DNA of 20,450 bases from an uncultured Gallionellaceae bacterium (GCA_937873435.1 CALMWM010000230.1:1-20450), one strand, 5' to 3'; shown: positions 12,841-20,118, numbered from the stretch's first letter. Program-made: numbers and translations. The notes: generated by a model from the sequence alone, not told the origin.

Positions 12841-14208
12841 TTACGAAAACCCCTTTTGCCGCAACACCCCAGCTCCCCGTCCCGCCTCTTCTTCCTCGCG
12901 CCGCTGCGGCAAACTGGCCGGGTCGACGGTCTGCACCGGCAGTTCCCCTGCCCCCAGCTGGCGCAGCACCTTGAAGTCTATCCCGCGCGCCGCCAGGGTC
13001 TGCTGGAGCTTGGGAAACTCGCTGCACCAGCGCTCTTCGGCAAGGAAATCGAGGCGCTTGCGCACCGCGCTTTCCTCCATCCCGCGCGGACGCACTACGT
13101 TGAAATTGAGGGTGTTTTCTTTCGGGTCGAGGCGCAGGCGGACGTAATAACCCTCCCAGCCCTGGCGCTGGAAATGCGCCACGCCGCCTTCGACGAACAG
13201 GGTTTTCTCGATGTCTTCCACCTCGTAGCCGAGATCGCGCAGCGATTGTTCCAGCACCAGCGCCGCCGCTTCCTGTTCCAGCCGGGCGTGTTCCGCGCGG
13301 GCCGCCTCGACGAATTGCCGCGCCGCCGCTTGCTGCGCCGAGGTAAGCGGCGCCAGTCCGGCAGCAGCCGCTTCCAGCGCGGCGCGCAAGTCCGCCGGGG
13401 CAGCATCGGGGAGCGCATCCAGCCATGCCTTCATCTCCGCGGCTTGCGCCAGCAAGCGGGTGTGCGCTTCCTGGTACTGCTGTACCCGCAGCCGCAACTC
13501 GACCGCCAGGGTTTCCGCCCGTTCCAGCGAGGGCGCGAGCATGATTTCCCGCGCCAGCGCTTCCAGTTCGGCAGGCAGCGCGGCGTCCGCCGACAGTTCC
13601 AGGCGGCCCAGCACGCGCGCCACGGTGGCGCCGAAAGTCGCGGCCTGTTGCGGATTGAGGCCGGGGCGCAGGCTGCGCTGGGCGGCGTAGGCGTGGAGCA
13701 GGTCGTCCAGTCCCGGCTCGGCGGCGGTCTGCATCGCCTGCGCCAGGGTGGCGCGCAACTGCGCGTCGAGCGCCTCGCCGGCAGCCGCGAACAGATTTTC
13801 CAGGCGCAGGATTTCGCCACGCACGGCTTCGGCGTATTGCAGCAAGGCCTCCTGCCCACTCGCCGGCGGCCTGCGAAAATCCGTGGCGGCAAGCGCGACG
13901 GCCTGTTCCGGCATCCTTTCCGCCAGCCCGGCGGCGACGTCCCGCAGCCGCGCCAAGCGGCTTTCCAGCCGCGCCGTTTCCTGCTCAACCACAGCACGTT
14001 GCTGCAATTGCGCCTCCTGCTGGCGGCGGCGCTTTTCCGCCAGCGCCTCGGCGCGGGCGCTCACGTTCGCCAGCGCAGCGTCGTATTCCTGCCCCATCGC
14101 CTGGGCTTCGCGCAATGCCGCGGCGGCCAGGTAAACCGCCCCCAGCGGCGCCACGCCGATGCTCACGCCGCCGGAAATCGAATAGGAAACCGCGATAGGT
14201 CCGCTCAT
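12841..14208 (-). CDS. Large coiled-coil protein of the kinase/AAA+ cluster
   Basis: The 455-residue protein starts at ATG 14208 (MSGPIAVSYSISGGVSIGVA); upstream in-frame residues look non-coding, although the ribosome site is weak. A glycine-rich, mildly hydrophobic N-terminus (about 5-30) is followed by long Ala/Glu/Gln/Arg-rich helices with coiled-coil character (about 35-100 and 220-330). A compact C-terminal domain (about 335-440) contains GYEVEDIEKTLFVEGG, GYYVRLRLD and LNFNVVRPRG, which look like alternating strands. There is no signal peptide. I do not recognise a family. It is the first gene of the minus-strand cluster, before the AAA+ ATPase, and may be a structural partner or substrate of that ATPase; this is inference from position. 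Confidence 0.78.
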   Translation of the reverse strand: MSGPIAVSYSISGGVSIGVAPLGAVYLAAAALREAQAMGQEYDAALANVSARAEALAEKRRRQQEAQLQQRAVVEQETARLESRLARLRDVAAGLAERMPEQAVALAATDFRRPPASGQEALLQYAEAVRGEILRLENLFAAAGEALDAQLRATLAQAMQTAAEPGLDDLLHAYAAQRSLRPGLNPQQAATFGATVARVLGRLELSADAALPAELEALAREIMLAPSLERAETLAVELRLRVQQYQEAHTRLLAQAAEMKAWLDALPDAAPADLRAALEAAAAGLAPLTSAQQAAARQFVEAARAEHARLEQEAAALVLEQSLRDLGYEVEDIEKTLFVEGGVAHFQRQGWEGYYVRLRLDPKENTLNFNVVRPRGMEESAVRKRLDFLAEERWCSEFPKLQQTLAARGIDFKVLRQLGAGELPVQTVDPASLPQRREEEEAGRGAGVLRQKGFS

Positions 14209-14437
14209 GTGCTGTGCCGAAAGTTTGCAGGTCAGGGTGAAGTTTACCGCAGGTTGCGGGGAAATGGCTGGGGTTGGGGGGAGGCAGCACATCCACGGGA
14301 TGACGCTTGCCAAAATACAGAATTAAATGCCTAATTCAATTCGCAATCATGTGCAGAAGGTGTCACTTACGGATAGCTGTTTTAACTTGAGCGTAACTCC
14401 TATGGAATACTTATCGCTGTTCCGAATGCCCACCCCG

Positions 14438-14581
14438 ATGAAAATAACCGGGCGCTCTTCAAGCATCACGAATGCATTCATCAATGCCATAATTCCCGTG
14501 GTTCCACCTGGCGCTGCAGAAGTCAAACAGGCCTTGGAAATCCTGGGGATGACCCCTCAAACATTTCAATGCGTAGGGCAG
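14438..14581 (+). pseudogene. 5' fragment of an HNH-endonuclease-like gene
   Basis: From ATG 14438 the frame encodes MKITGRSSSITN, then NAIIPVV, EVKQALEILGM and TFQC. This resembles the N-terminus of a family of HNH endonucleases in which the final cysteine opens a CxxC zinc pair before the HNH core. Here similarity stops at C45 (14570-14572), one codon before a perfect REP-type hairpin, and no CxxC or HNH core follows. The open frame continues to 14764 without recognisable sequence and overlaps the antitoxin gene. I read it as a relic cut by deletion or repeat insertion. Family recognition is from memory and moderate. Confidence 0.5.
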
Positions 14582-14635
14582 AAAAGGGGACGGATTTATT
14601 TTACGGGGCTGAAGCAAATAAATCCGTCCCCTTTT
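14582..14635. repeat. REP-type hairpin, GGGGACGGATTTATTT family
   Basis: AAAAGGGGACGGATTTATTT (14582-14601) and its exact reverse complement (14616-14635) are perfect 20-bp arms around a 14-nt loop. This sequence type is common in proteobacteria next to REP-associated tyrosine transposases (IS200/IS605-related). No transposase gene is in the window. It caps the HNH fragment. Confidence 0.8.
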
Positions 14636-14675
14636 TTGGCTTGGGCGTCACCATCACTCAGCACCGAACTCACGG

Positions 14676-14699
14676 TACAATTGTTTTTTCTCTACGGAG
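14676..14699 (+). promoter_or_regulatory. -10 box and strong ribosome site of toxin-antitoxin pair 2
   Basis: TACAAT (14676-14681) is a good -10 box; no clear -35 was found at the right distance. GGAGG at 14696-14700 precedes the antitoxin ATG at 14709. The promoter lies just downstream of the REP hairpin. Confidence 0.4.
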
Positions 14700-14708
14700 G
14701 TATTAGCC

Positions 14709-14933
14709 ATGGGAAATCAACTCGAATTGCTCGAAGCCGAAGCCCTGAAATTAACTGCCGGTGAACGCGCAGCTTTCGCCCAGCTATTGCTTGCCAGTCT
14801 CGACGAAGATGCCGAACTTGAGGAAGCGTGGGCCACCGAAACCGAGCGCAGAATTTCCGACATTGAGAGTGGCGTAGCACCAGTCATTCCAATTGATGAC
14901 GCGCTTGCACAGGTACGTGCGTCGCTAAAATGA
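14709..14933 (+). CDS. Addiction-module antitoxin (PF09720-type)
   Basis: The 74-residue protein follows the pattern of the 'putative addiction module component' antitoxins: EAEALKLTAGERAAFAQLLL, then SLDEDAELEEAWATETERRI, DIESG and a C-terminal PIDDALAQVRASL. It is acidic and helical with no separate DNA-binding motif visible. A strong GGAGG ribosome site precedes ATG 14709. The stop overlaps the toxin start as ATGA, giving coupled translation. It should bind and neutralise the RelE/ParE-like toxin encoded next. Length is typical for the family. Confidence 0.85.
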   Translation: MGNQLELLEAEALKLTAGERAAFAQLLLASLDEDAELEEAWATETERRISDIESGVAPVIPIDDALAQVRASLK

Positions 14934-15223
14934 AGCTTGTCGTTGCTTCACCAGCGCTCGCCGAACTTCACGACGCAGCCGCTTTCTATACGCTGAAAGC
15001 GAATGCCGACCTCGGTCTTGCATTTGTGGCTGAGTTTGAACGAACAGCCAATTTCGTTTTGGCCAATCCTCTGCTCGGTGCTGCGTTTCGTGGCACTTGT
15101 AGGCGGTTATCCCTCCGTCGGTTCCCGTACAGCATCATCTATCAGGTCGCCGAAGAGGAGCTTCGAATTCTTGCTATCGCACATCACAAGCGGCGTCCTG
15201 GCTACTGGGCGCATCGGAAGTAG
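14930..15223 (+). CDS. RelE/ParE-family toxin
   Basis: The 97-residue protein has the usual RelE/ParE order: a first strand with a helix pair (LAELHDAAAFYTLKA, FVAEFERTANFVLANP), then RRLSLRRFPYSIIYQVAEEE and LRILAIAHHKRRPGYW. The last motif, H-x-K-R-x-P-x-Y-W, is typical of the ParE group that pairs with PF09720-type antitoxins. It overlaps the antitoxin by four bases. The gene looks intact. Target, gyrase or ribosome-bound mRNA, cannot be fixed from sequence. Confidence 0.88.
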   Translation: MKLVVASPALAELHDAAAFYTLKANADLGLAFVAEFERTANFVLANPLLGAAFRGTCRRLSLRRFPYSIIYQVAEEELRILAIAHHKRRPGYWAHRK

Positions 15224-15304
15224 TACGCCGTGCCACTTCGACTATTAACGCCCAACCCTGCGGGCACCGCCGAACAGTCGAATTCACCTTGCCTTCGCCA
15301 CCCT

Positions 15305-15330
15305 GTGCAATGCGCTAAAGCGGATTGCAC
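15305..15330. repeat. Small hairpin repeat between convergent genes
   Basis: GTGCAATGCGC (15305-15315), loop TAAA, GCGGATTGCAC (15320-15330); 10 of 11 positions pair. The core AATGCGCTAAAGCG also occurs at 658-671. It lies between the toxin gene and grxD, which converge, so it could also serve as a transcription boundary. Confidence 0.6.
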
Positions 15331-15348
15331 ACGCGGCAGTTCCGCTTG

Positions 15349-15672
15349 CTAGTCCTGTTTCACCCCCGCCAGCAATTGCTGCAATTCGCCTTTTTCATAC
15401 ATTTCCTTGGCGATGTCCGCGCCGCCGATCAATTCGCCGTTGATGTAAATCTGCGGGAAGGTCGGCCAGTTGGCGTAATACTTGAGGTTCTCGAAAATTT
15501 CCGGGTCCATTAGCACGTTCACCGCAAAAAACTTCGTGCCGCAGGCGTTCAGCGCTTGGGCCGCGACGTTGGAAAAGCCGCATTGCGGGAATTGGGGGGT
15601 GCCTTTCATGAATAACACCACCGGGTGTTCGGTTACGATTTGCTTGATACGATCCAGTACATTCTGATCCAT
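15349..15672 (-). CDS. grxD: Monothiol glutaredoxin Grx4/GrxD
   Basis: The 107-residue protein is a class II monothiol glutaredoxin with the CGFS active site in PQCGFSNVAAQALNACG and the glutathione-binding WPTFPQIYINGELIGGADI segment. These proteins bind a shared [2Fe-2S] cluster with glutathione and hand it on or signal iron status, often as a heterodimer with BolA proteins. The bolA-family gene lies 30 nt upstream on the same strand, so the pair is probably one operon. ATG 15672 is preceded by AAGGA. Length and motifs are standard for the cytosolic GrxD family. Confidence 0.97.
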   Translation of the reverse strand: MDQNVLDRIKQIVTEHPVVLFMKGTPQFPQCGFSNVAAQALNACGTKFFAVNVLMDPEIFENLKYYANWPTFPQIYINGELIGGADIAKEMYEKGELQQLLAGVKQD

Positions 15673-15702
15673 GATATTTCCTTGTTGGTGATTTCCTGCC
15701 GC

Positions 15703-15951
15703 TCAGGCGCCTGCCTGTTTACGCCATTCTTCGGGGGTTAAAGTTTTGAACGAGAGGGCGTGGATTTCATTGCCCATTTTGCTCCCAAGAGCCTTGTATA
15801 CCAGCTGGTGGCGCTGCACCCGGCTTTTGCCGGCGAACTCGGCGCTGACGATGACGGCCTCGAAATGCTGGCCGTCGTCCCCGCTCACATCGACGAGCTC
15901 GCTGGACAGTCCGCCCTCGATATAGCCCTTGATCTCTTCCTTGGTAATCAT
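15703..15951 (-). CDS. BolA/IbaG-family protein
   Basis: The 82-residue protein matches the BolA family: EIKGYIEGGLSSELVDVSGD, then HFEAVIVSAEFAGKSRVQRHQLVYKAL and EIHALSFKTLTPEEW. The HQLVY stretch holds the histidine used to share an Fe-S cluster with a monothiol glutaredoxin. The short form and the ELVDVSGDDGQHFEA pattern resemble IbaG (YrbA) more than BolA itself. ATG 15951 has GAGGA upstream; a longer frame to 16011 is not needed. It is followed by grxD, which supports a joint role in cluster transfer or iron sensing. A TATTAT box about 25 nt upstream may be its -10. Confidence 0.93.
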   Translation of the reverse strand: MITKEEIKGYIEGGLSSELVDVSGDDGQHFEAVIVSAEFAGKSRVQRHQLVYKALGSKMGNEIHALSFKTLTPEEWRKQAGA

Positions 15952-16055
15952 TAATTTCCTCAATATAAGCAAAGTAGCCAATGATAATACTAAAAAGCCG
16001 GGAATCTGCATCCCTTATCCATCTTCGATGCAAAGCATGATGCGGGAAATTACGA

Positions 16056-16391
16056 TCAACCCTTGTCCGCTAGCAGGCGTTCGACCGCCGACCGGTAGGC
16101 TGCCAGGTCTTCACGTTTGTCGATGGCCAGCACCAGCACGACCAGGACACCCCCCTCGATGCTATAGACCAGGCGGTATCCCTGTTTGCGTAGTTTGATC
16201 TTGTAGCAATCGCGCAGATCGCCATGCAATTGCGCGCCGGGAACGCGGGGCTGTTCGAGGCGTTTTTTCAATGCCTTGCGCAATACCTCCTTGACGCTGC
16301 CATCGAGGGCATTCCATTCGTCCAGCGCTTCCGGCAGGAATTTGAGCCGGTATTTCGCTGGCCCTTGAGCGGCCTCAGATTTGGTCAACAT
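16056..16391 (-). CDS. relE: RelE-family toxin (StbE/RelE type)
   Basis: The 111-residue protein has the RelE pattern: YRLKFLPEALDEWNALDGS, then KKRLEQPRVPGAQLHGDLRDCYKIKLRKQGYRLVYS and VLVVLVLAIDKREDLAAYRSA. The LRDCYKIKLRKQGYRLVY segment and the terminal DKRE..Y are typical of ribosome-dependent mRNA endonucleases of the RelE/StbE group. The N-terminal extension of about a dozen residues (MLTKSEAAQGPA) is normal for this branch. It overlaps the antitoxin gene by 17 nt, and GAGG lies just before its ATG. Gene symbol is used at family level. Confidence 0.88.
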   Translation of the reverse strand: MLTKSEAAQGPAKYRLKFLPEALDEWNALDGSVKEVLRKALKKRLEQPRVPGAQLHGDLRDCYKIKLRKQGYRLVYSIEGGVLVVLVLAIDKREDLAAYRSAVERLLADKG

Positions 16392-16626
16392 CCACCTCGA
16401 CGGCGGTGTCCTTGCGCAGCAGGCGCTGGCGCACCAGTTCAGCCAAGTCCCGGTCGGCCAGTTCCTCGATCAAGGCTTCGAAAAGCTTGGGGGTGACCAT
16501 GTAGAAGGCGGGGCGGTTGTGATTGAGCACGGCCACCGGCTTCTCGCCAGCCGTGCGCAGCACCTGTGCCGGATTCTTTTTGAACTCGGACATGCTGATT
16601 GAATAGTCGGCGTAGATCGCATCCAT
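16375..16626 (-). CDS. Phd/YefM-family antitoxin
   Basis: The 83-residue protein has the Phd/YefM N-terminal DNA-binding fold: DYSISMSEFKKNPAQVL, then KPVAVLNHNRPAFYMVTPKLFEALIEEL. The C-terminal segment (about 58-83) is charged and likely wraps the toxin. ATG 16626 follows an AGGGAG ribosome site. It precedes and overlaps the relE-type toxin gene, the usual order. It likely represses the shared promoter upstream. Confidence 0.92.
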   Translation of the reverse strand: MDAIYADYSISMSEFKKNPAQVLRTAGEKPVAVLNHNRPAFYMVTPKLFEALIEELADRDLAELVRQRLLRKDTAVEVDVDQI

Positions 16627-16633
16627 TACTTTG

Positions 16634-16673
16634 CTCCCTGAATATATCGGCTACAAATATAGAGTCAATTATA
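16634..16673 (-). promoter_or_regulatory. Promoter and ribosome site of toxin-antitoxin pair 3
   Basis: On the minus strand a perfect TATAAT (16668-16673) lies about 40 nt before the antitoxin ATG; an alternative TTGACT (16663-16668)-N16-TATATT (16641-16646) would start the transcript inside the AGGGAG ribosome site (16634-16639), so the first is preferred. The AT-rich stretch between could hold the operator. Confidence 0.5.
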
Positions 16674-16731
16674 GCCCTTTTCAATAGACTGGGATGTACT
16701 GGCAAAGATGCAGGACATCACCGGCTACGCT

Positions 16732-17877
16732 TTAGTCGTTGGCGTACCCCGCCATCCCCATCAGCATACGCACCGCGCCGTAGCTCAGCCAGGCCAGAAA
16801 CCGCCGGTAGCGCGGCTGGTTCTTCCATTGCAGCGGCATCACCCGGCGCGAGCCTTCGCGCATTGCCCGTTCCAGGCTGGCGCGCAGTTCGCCTGCGAAA
16901 GCCGGGTCTTCGACCACCACGTTGGCCTCGCGCGCCAGCAGCAGGCTGAACGGGTCGATGTTGGAAGAACCCACGGTGGCCCAGCGCCCGTCCACCACCG
17001 CCACCTTGGCGTGCAGGAAGCTGTGGTGGTACTCGTGGATTTCCACCCCGGCGTCGAGCAGCGAGCCGTATAGGGCGCGCGAGGCGTAGTGCAGCAGCAC
17101 GTATTCCACCCGCCCCTGCAACAGCAAGACCACGCGCACGCCGCGCCGCGACGCGCTCGCCAGCGCATGGCGAAAACGCCGGCCGGGCAGGAAATAGGCG
17201 TTGGCGATGACGATTTCGTGTTGCGCCCCGGCGATCGCCGCCAGGTAAGCCGTTTCGATATCGCGGCGATGGCGCAGGTTATCGCGGATCAGGAACGATG
17301 CGCGGGCTTCCCCTGCTGCCCTGGTGCAAGGACGGATTTCGCGCCGCGGCAGGTGGCGCTGTTTCAACTGCGACCAAGCCACCAGCTCCCACAAATGGCG
17401 GGCGGCACAGGCGACATCCCCCGCCAGCTCGCCCTCGACCCGCACCGCGTAGTCGAAACGCGGCGGGATTTGGCCAGGGGTGTCCATGTCGTCGATGATG
17501 TTGATCCCGCCGACGAAGGCGATCGTCCCGTCAATGGATGCCAGCTTGCGGTGCAGGCGGCGCAGACGATGGCGGCGCATCCGCCAGCGCCCCAGCTCGG
17601 GACGGTAAAACAACAGGTGCACGCCGGCTTGCTGCAAGCCGGCGACGATCTCCGGCGCCAGCGTGCGCGAGCCGAAACCGTCGAGCAGCAAATGGGTGGC
17701 GACCCCGCGCCGCGCTGCCCGTTGCAACGCGGCGGCTATCCGCTTGCCGGTGTCGTCGTTCTCGAAGATATAGCTTTCCAGGAAGATTTCCCGTGCGGCA
17801 CCGTCGAAGGCCGCTTCCAGCGCCGGGAAATATTCCACGCCGTTTTGCAGCAGTTCGATCCGGCAATCCGCGCTCAT
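16732..17877 (-). CDS. clsB: Cardiolipin synthase B (phospholipase D family)
   Basis: The 381-residue enzyme joins two phospholipids to form cardiolipin at the inner membrane. It has both HKD motifs of the phospholipase D superfamily: H109-K111-D116 in HRKLASID and H289-K291-D296 in HAKVAVVD, each followed by the G-G/S-x-N segment (GGIN, GSSN). It lacks the two N-terminal membrane helices of ClsA, and its length and motifs match ClsB (YbhO). It overlaps the upstream ybhP-like gene by ATGA, reproducing the ybhP-ybhO order of Escherichia coli. The last 30 residues are basic and hydrophobic, suiting membrane contact. Confidence 0.93.
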   Translation of the reverse strand: MSADCRIELLQNGVEYFPALEAAFDGAAREIFLESYIFENDDTGKRIAAALQRAARRGVATHLLLDGFGSRTLAPEIVAGLQQAGVHLLFYRPELGRWRMRRHRLRRLHRKLASIDGTIAFVGGINIIDDMDTPGQIPPRFDYAVRVEGELAGDVACAARHLWELVAWSQLKQRHLPRREIRPCTRAAGEARASFLIRDNLRHRRDIETAYLAAIAGAQHEIVIANAYFLPGRRFRHALASASRRGVRVVLLLQGRVEYVLLHYASRALYGSLLDAGVEIHEYHHSFLHAKVAVVDGRWATVGSSNIDPFSLLLAREANVVVEDPAFAGELRASLERAMREGSRRVMPLQWKNQPRYRRFLAWLSYGAVRMLMGMAGYAND

Positions 17878-18626
17878 AAAGGCGCGACCACCGCCGACAG
17901 CGCCGCATGGTCGGAAATCCTCGACCAGGGCCGCCCGGCGTGCACCTCGACGCTTTTCACCTGCAAGCCGCGCACGTAGATGCGGTCGAGCCGAAACAGC
18001 GGCAGCGCGGCAGGGTAACTTTTCGCCGGCGCGCCGTTGGTCGCACCGAAGGCTTCCTGCAAATGCAGATCGCGCGCCAGCACCCCGCAGGCCTCGCCGC
18101 GCCAGTCGTTGAAATCGCCGGCGATCAGCAACGGCGCGTGGGGCGGCACCTCGCGTTTGATGGATTCGCGCAGCGCCGCCAGCTGCGTGCGCCGCCCGCG
18201 CGCGAACAGGCCGAAATGCACGCAGATGCAATGCAGCGCTTCGCTCCAGCCCGGCACCGCGAGCGCGCAATGAAGCAGGCCGCGCTGCTCGAAGCGGTGC
18301 GCCGAAACATCCTCGTTGCGCCAACTGGCAATCGGAAAACGGCTGAGCACCGCGTTGCCGTGGTGCCCCTCGGGATAGACCGCGTTCTTGCCGTAGGCGA
18401 AGTCCGGCCAGATCGAATCGGCGAGGAACTCGTACTGCGATTGCACGGGATAATCGGCGTAGCGCCCGGGATGCAGCTCGTGCGCCCCCACCACCTCCTG
18501 CAGGAACACCACGTCGGCCTGGGTGCCGCGCAGATGCTCGCGCAGATCGTGCAGCACCATACGCCGGTTGAACTGGGAAAAGCCCTTGTGGATGTTGTAG
18601 GTGACGATGCGAAGCGACTGGGTCAT
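17874..18626 (-). CDS. Endonuclease/exonuclease/phosphatase family protein (YbhP-like)
   Basis: The 250-residue protein belongs to the DNase I-like EEP superfamily: RIVTYNIHKGF at the N-terminus, VVFLQEV with the metal-binding glutamate, HFGLFARGRR, LIAGDFNDW in the middle and RISDHAALSA at the end. No signal peptide is present. It is translationally coupled to clsB (ATGA), as ybhP is to ybhO in enterobacteria, so a role in phospholipid metabolism near cardiolipin synthesis is likely, though the YbhP substrate is not known to me. All expected active-site motifs are present. The start at ATG 18626 has only a weak ribosome site. Confidence 0.9.
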   Translation of the reverse strand: MTQSLRIVTYNIHKGFSQFNRRMVLHDLREHLRGTQADVVFLQEVVGAHELHPGRYADYPVQSQYEFLADSIWPDFAYGKNAVYPEGHHGNAVLSRFPIASWRNEDVSAHRFEQRGLLHCALAVPGWSEALHCICVHFGLFARGRRTQLAALRESIKREVPPHAPLLIAGDFNDWRGEACGVLARDLHLQEAFGATNGAPAKSYPAALPLFRLDRIYVRGLQVKSVEVHAGRPWSRISDHAALSAVVAPL

Positions 18627-18719
18627 GCGGGGAAGTTTACCGCAAAAATTGCCGCCGATTCGGCGCGGCTTGCGGAGGGCGAGAGGTTTTTTCGCGGCCC
18701 GGAGGTCACTGGCAAAATG

Positions 18720-19460
18720 TTACGCCAGCGCGGCACCGAGCAGCACTGCCACCTCGACAATCTCGACCAGCGCCCCGGCGGTATCGCCGGTAGTGCCGCC
18801 CAACCGGCCCTGCATCAGCGCGCGCAGCCAGACGAAAGCCAGCAGCGCCGCCGCCAGCGGCCACAGGGATTGAATGCCAGCCAGCGCGGGAACGCCGATC
18901 AGCACCGCCAGCACCACGGCCAGCGCCGCACGGCGCGGCAGGCGGCGCGCGAGTACATCGCCCAAGCCGCCGGGGCGCACGTAAGGGGTGGACAGGAACA
19001 GCGCGGGCAAGGCAGTGCGGCCCAGCAGCGGCGCGAGCAGCAGCGCGACCCAGGCGCCGTGGGCGAGCAGCGCTTGCAGCGCAGCGAACTTGAGCAGCAG
19101 CGTCAGCACCAGTGCCACCACGCCCGCCGGGCCGCAATGGGGGTCTTTCATGATTGCCAGGGTGCGTTCGCGGTCGCCCAGGCCGCCGATCCAGGCGTCG
19201 GCGCTGTCGGCCAGGCCGTCGAGATGCAGGCCACCGCTGGCGAACACCCAGAGCGCGAGCAGGATCGCGGCGCGCAGCGTATCGCCGCCACCGAGCGGCA
19301 GCCACGCCAGCGCGGCCAGCATCCCGCCGAGCAGCAGTCCCACCAGCGGGTAATACAGCAGCGAGCGCCCGAGGTCGCGCTCGTCAGGCATCCCGTTTAA
19401 GGAAATAGGCAAGCGGGTAAGGAATTGCAGCGCGATCAGCAGGGGTTGAAGAAAAGCCAT
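18720..19460 (-). CDS. cobS: Adenosylcobinamide-GDP ribazoletransferase CobS
   Basis: CobS joins adenosylcobinamide-GDP to alpha-ribazole (or its phosphate), the step that assembles the nucleotide loop of vitamin B12. The 246-residue membrane protein has LQFLTRLPI at the N-terminus, the conserved GGLHLDGLADSADAW motif with its aspartates, and KDPHCGPAGVVALVL. Five to seven hydrophobic segments follow. ATG 19460 is preceded by AGGA. It is downstream of cobC and cobT on the same strand, separated from cobC by a perfect inverted repeat. Length and motifs are standard. Confidence 0.96.
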   Translation of the reverse strand: MAFLQPLLIALQFLTRLPISLNGMPDERDLGRSLLYYPLVGLLLGGMLAALAWLPLGGGDTLRAAILLALWVFASGGLHLDGLADSADAWIGGLGDRERTLAIMKDPHCGPAGVVALVLTLLLKFAALQALLAHGAWVALLLAPLLGRTALPALFLSTPYVRPGGLGDVLARRLPRRAALAVVLAVLIGVPALAGIQSLWPLAAALLAFVWLRALMQGRLGGTTGDTAGALVEIVEVAVLLGAALA

Positions 19461-19476
19461 ATGTATCCTAAATCCC

Positions 19477-19547
19477 GTAGGAGCGACCTCCCGGTCGCGA
19501 ATATCGCGAAAGCGAGCACCGCTTCGCGACCGGGAGGTCGCTCCTAC
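19477..19547. repeat. Perfect 25-bp inverted repeat (REP-like) between cobC and cobS
   Basis: The left arm 19477-19501 begins GTAGGAGCGACCTCCCGGTC; the right arm 19523-19547 is its exact reverse complement. The 21-nt spacer contains more TCGCGA-type symmetry. The GTAGGAGCGxxC..TCGCGA form resembles REP elements of pseudomonads and relatives. The right arm supplies the cobC stop codon TAG (19544-19546). Confidence 0.88.
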
Positions 19548-20113
19548 AGCAGTTCTGCATCATCGCCGTCAATCCGCACGGCGAGCAGCGCAGCGTGCGC
19601 CACTTCGAATTCCAGCAGTCGTTCAACCGGGTGTCGCCGGATTTCACACAATATCACGCGGATCGGCCCGCCGTGGCTGACCAGCAGCACCCGTTGCCCG
19701 GAATTATCGCGAACAATATCCCGCCAGGCAGCCAGCACGCGCGCCTGAAATTCTATCAGGGGCTCGCCGCCCGGCGGCGGATAGGCGGCGGGGTTTTGCC
19801 AGAAGCGGGTCAGCGCATCGCCGTCTTCTTCCATGATTTCGACGGCAGTGCGCCCTTCCCATGCGCCGAAATGCATTTCGCGCAGACGCGCGTCGATCGC
19901 CAGCGGGATGCCCCGGCGTTCGGCAAGTGCTTGCGCGAAAGCGGCGCAGCGGATCAGCGGCGAGGCGACGATGCGATCCCAGCTCCCCCCTTCCACCGCC
20001 GCCTGCATCTGTTCCCAGCCGCTCGGGTTCAAGGCGTCGTCGCTGCTGCCGCGATAGCGCGGCCCGCCTTCGGTTTCGCCGTGGCGCAGCAGGTGGATGA
20101 GGGTCGCATTCAC
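19544..20113 (-). CDS. cobC: Alpha-ribazole phosphatase / histidine phosphatase CobC
   Basis: The 189-residue enzyme is a histidine phosphatase-family protein expected to remove phosphate from alpha-ribazole-phosphate (or the final cobalamin-phosphate). It carries the RHGET active-site motif near the N-terminus, SPLIRCAAFAQAL, the acid HFGAWEGRT segment and the second catalytic histidine in VLLVSHGGPIR. The start is GTG 20113, with AAGGA 9 nt upstream inside the end of cobT; no in-frame ATG fits. It is 5 nt from cobT, so the pair is one transcript. The final codons and stop lie inside a REP-like repeat arm, so the C-terminus may have been altered by that element. Confidence 0.92.
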   Translation of the reverse strand: MNATLIHLLRHGETEGGPRYRGSSDDALNPSGWEQMQAAVEGGSWDRIVASPLIRCAAFAQALAERRGIPLAIDARLREMHFGAWEGRTAVEIMEEDGDALTRFWQNPAAYPPPGGEPLIEFQARVLAAWRDIVRDNSGQRVLLVSHGGPIRVILCEIRRHPVERLLEFEVAHAALLAVRIDGDDAELL

Positions 20114-20118
20114 CCGGC

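Noticed and set aside
12715..14334. Plus-strand open frame of 539 codons
   Set aside because: It is an antisense shadow of the coiled-coil gene; its composition (Arg, Gln, Gly, His) is typical of GC-rich antisense frames.
17907..19400. Plus-strand open frame of 497 codons
   Set aside because: It runs antisense across two well-recognised genes, the YbhP-like protein and CobS.
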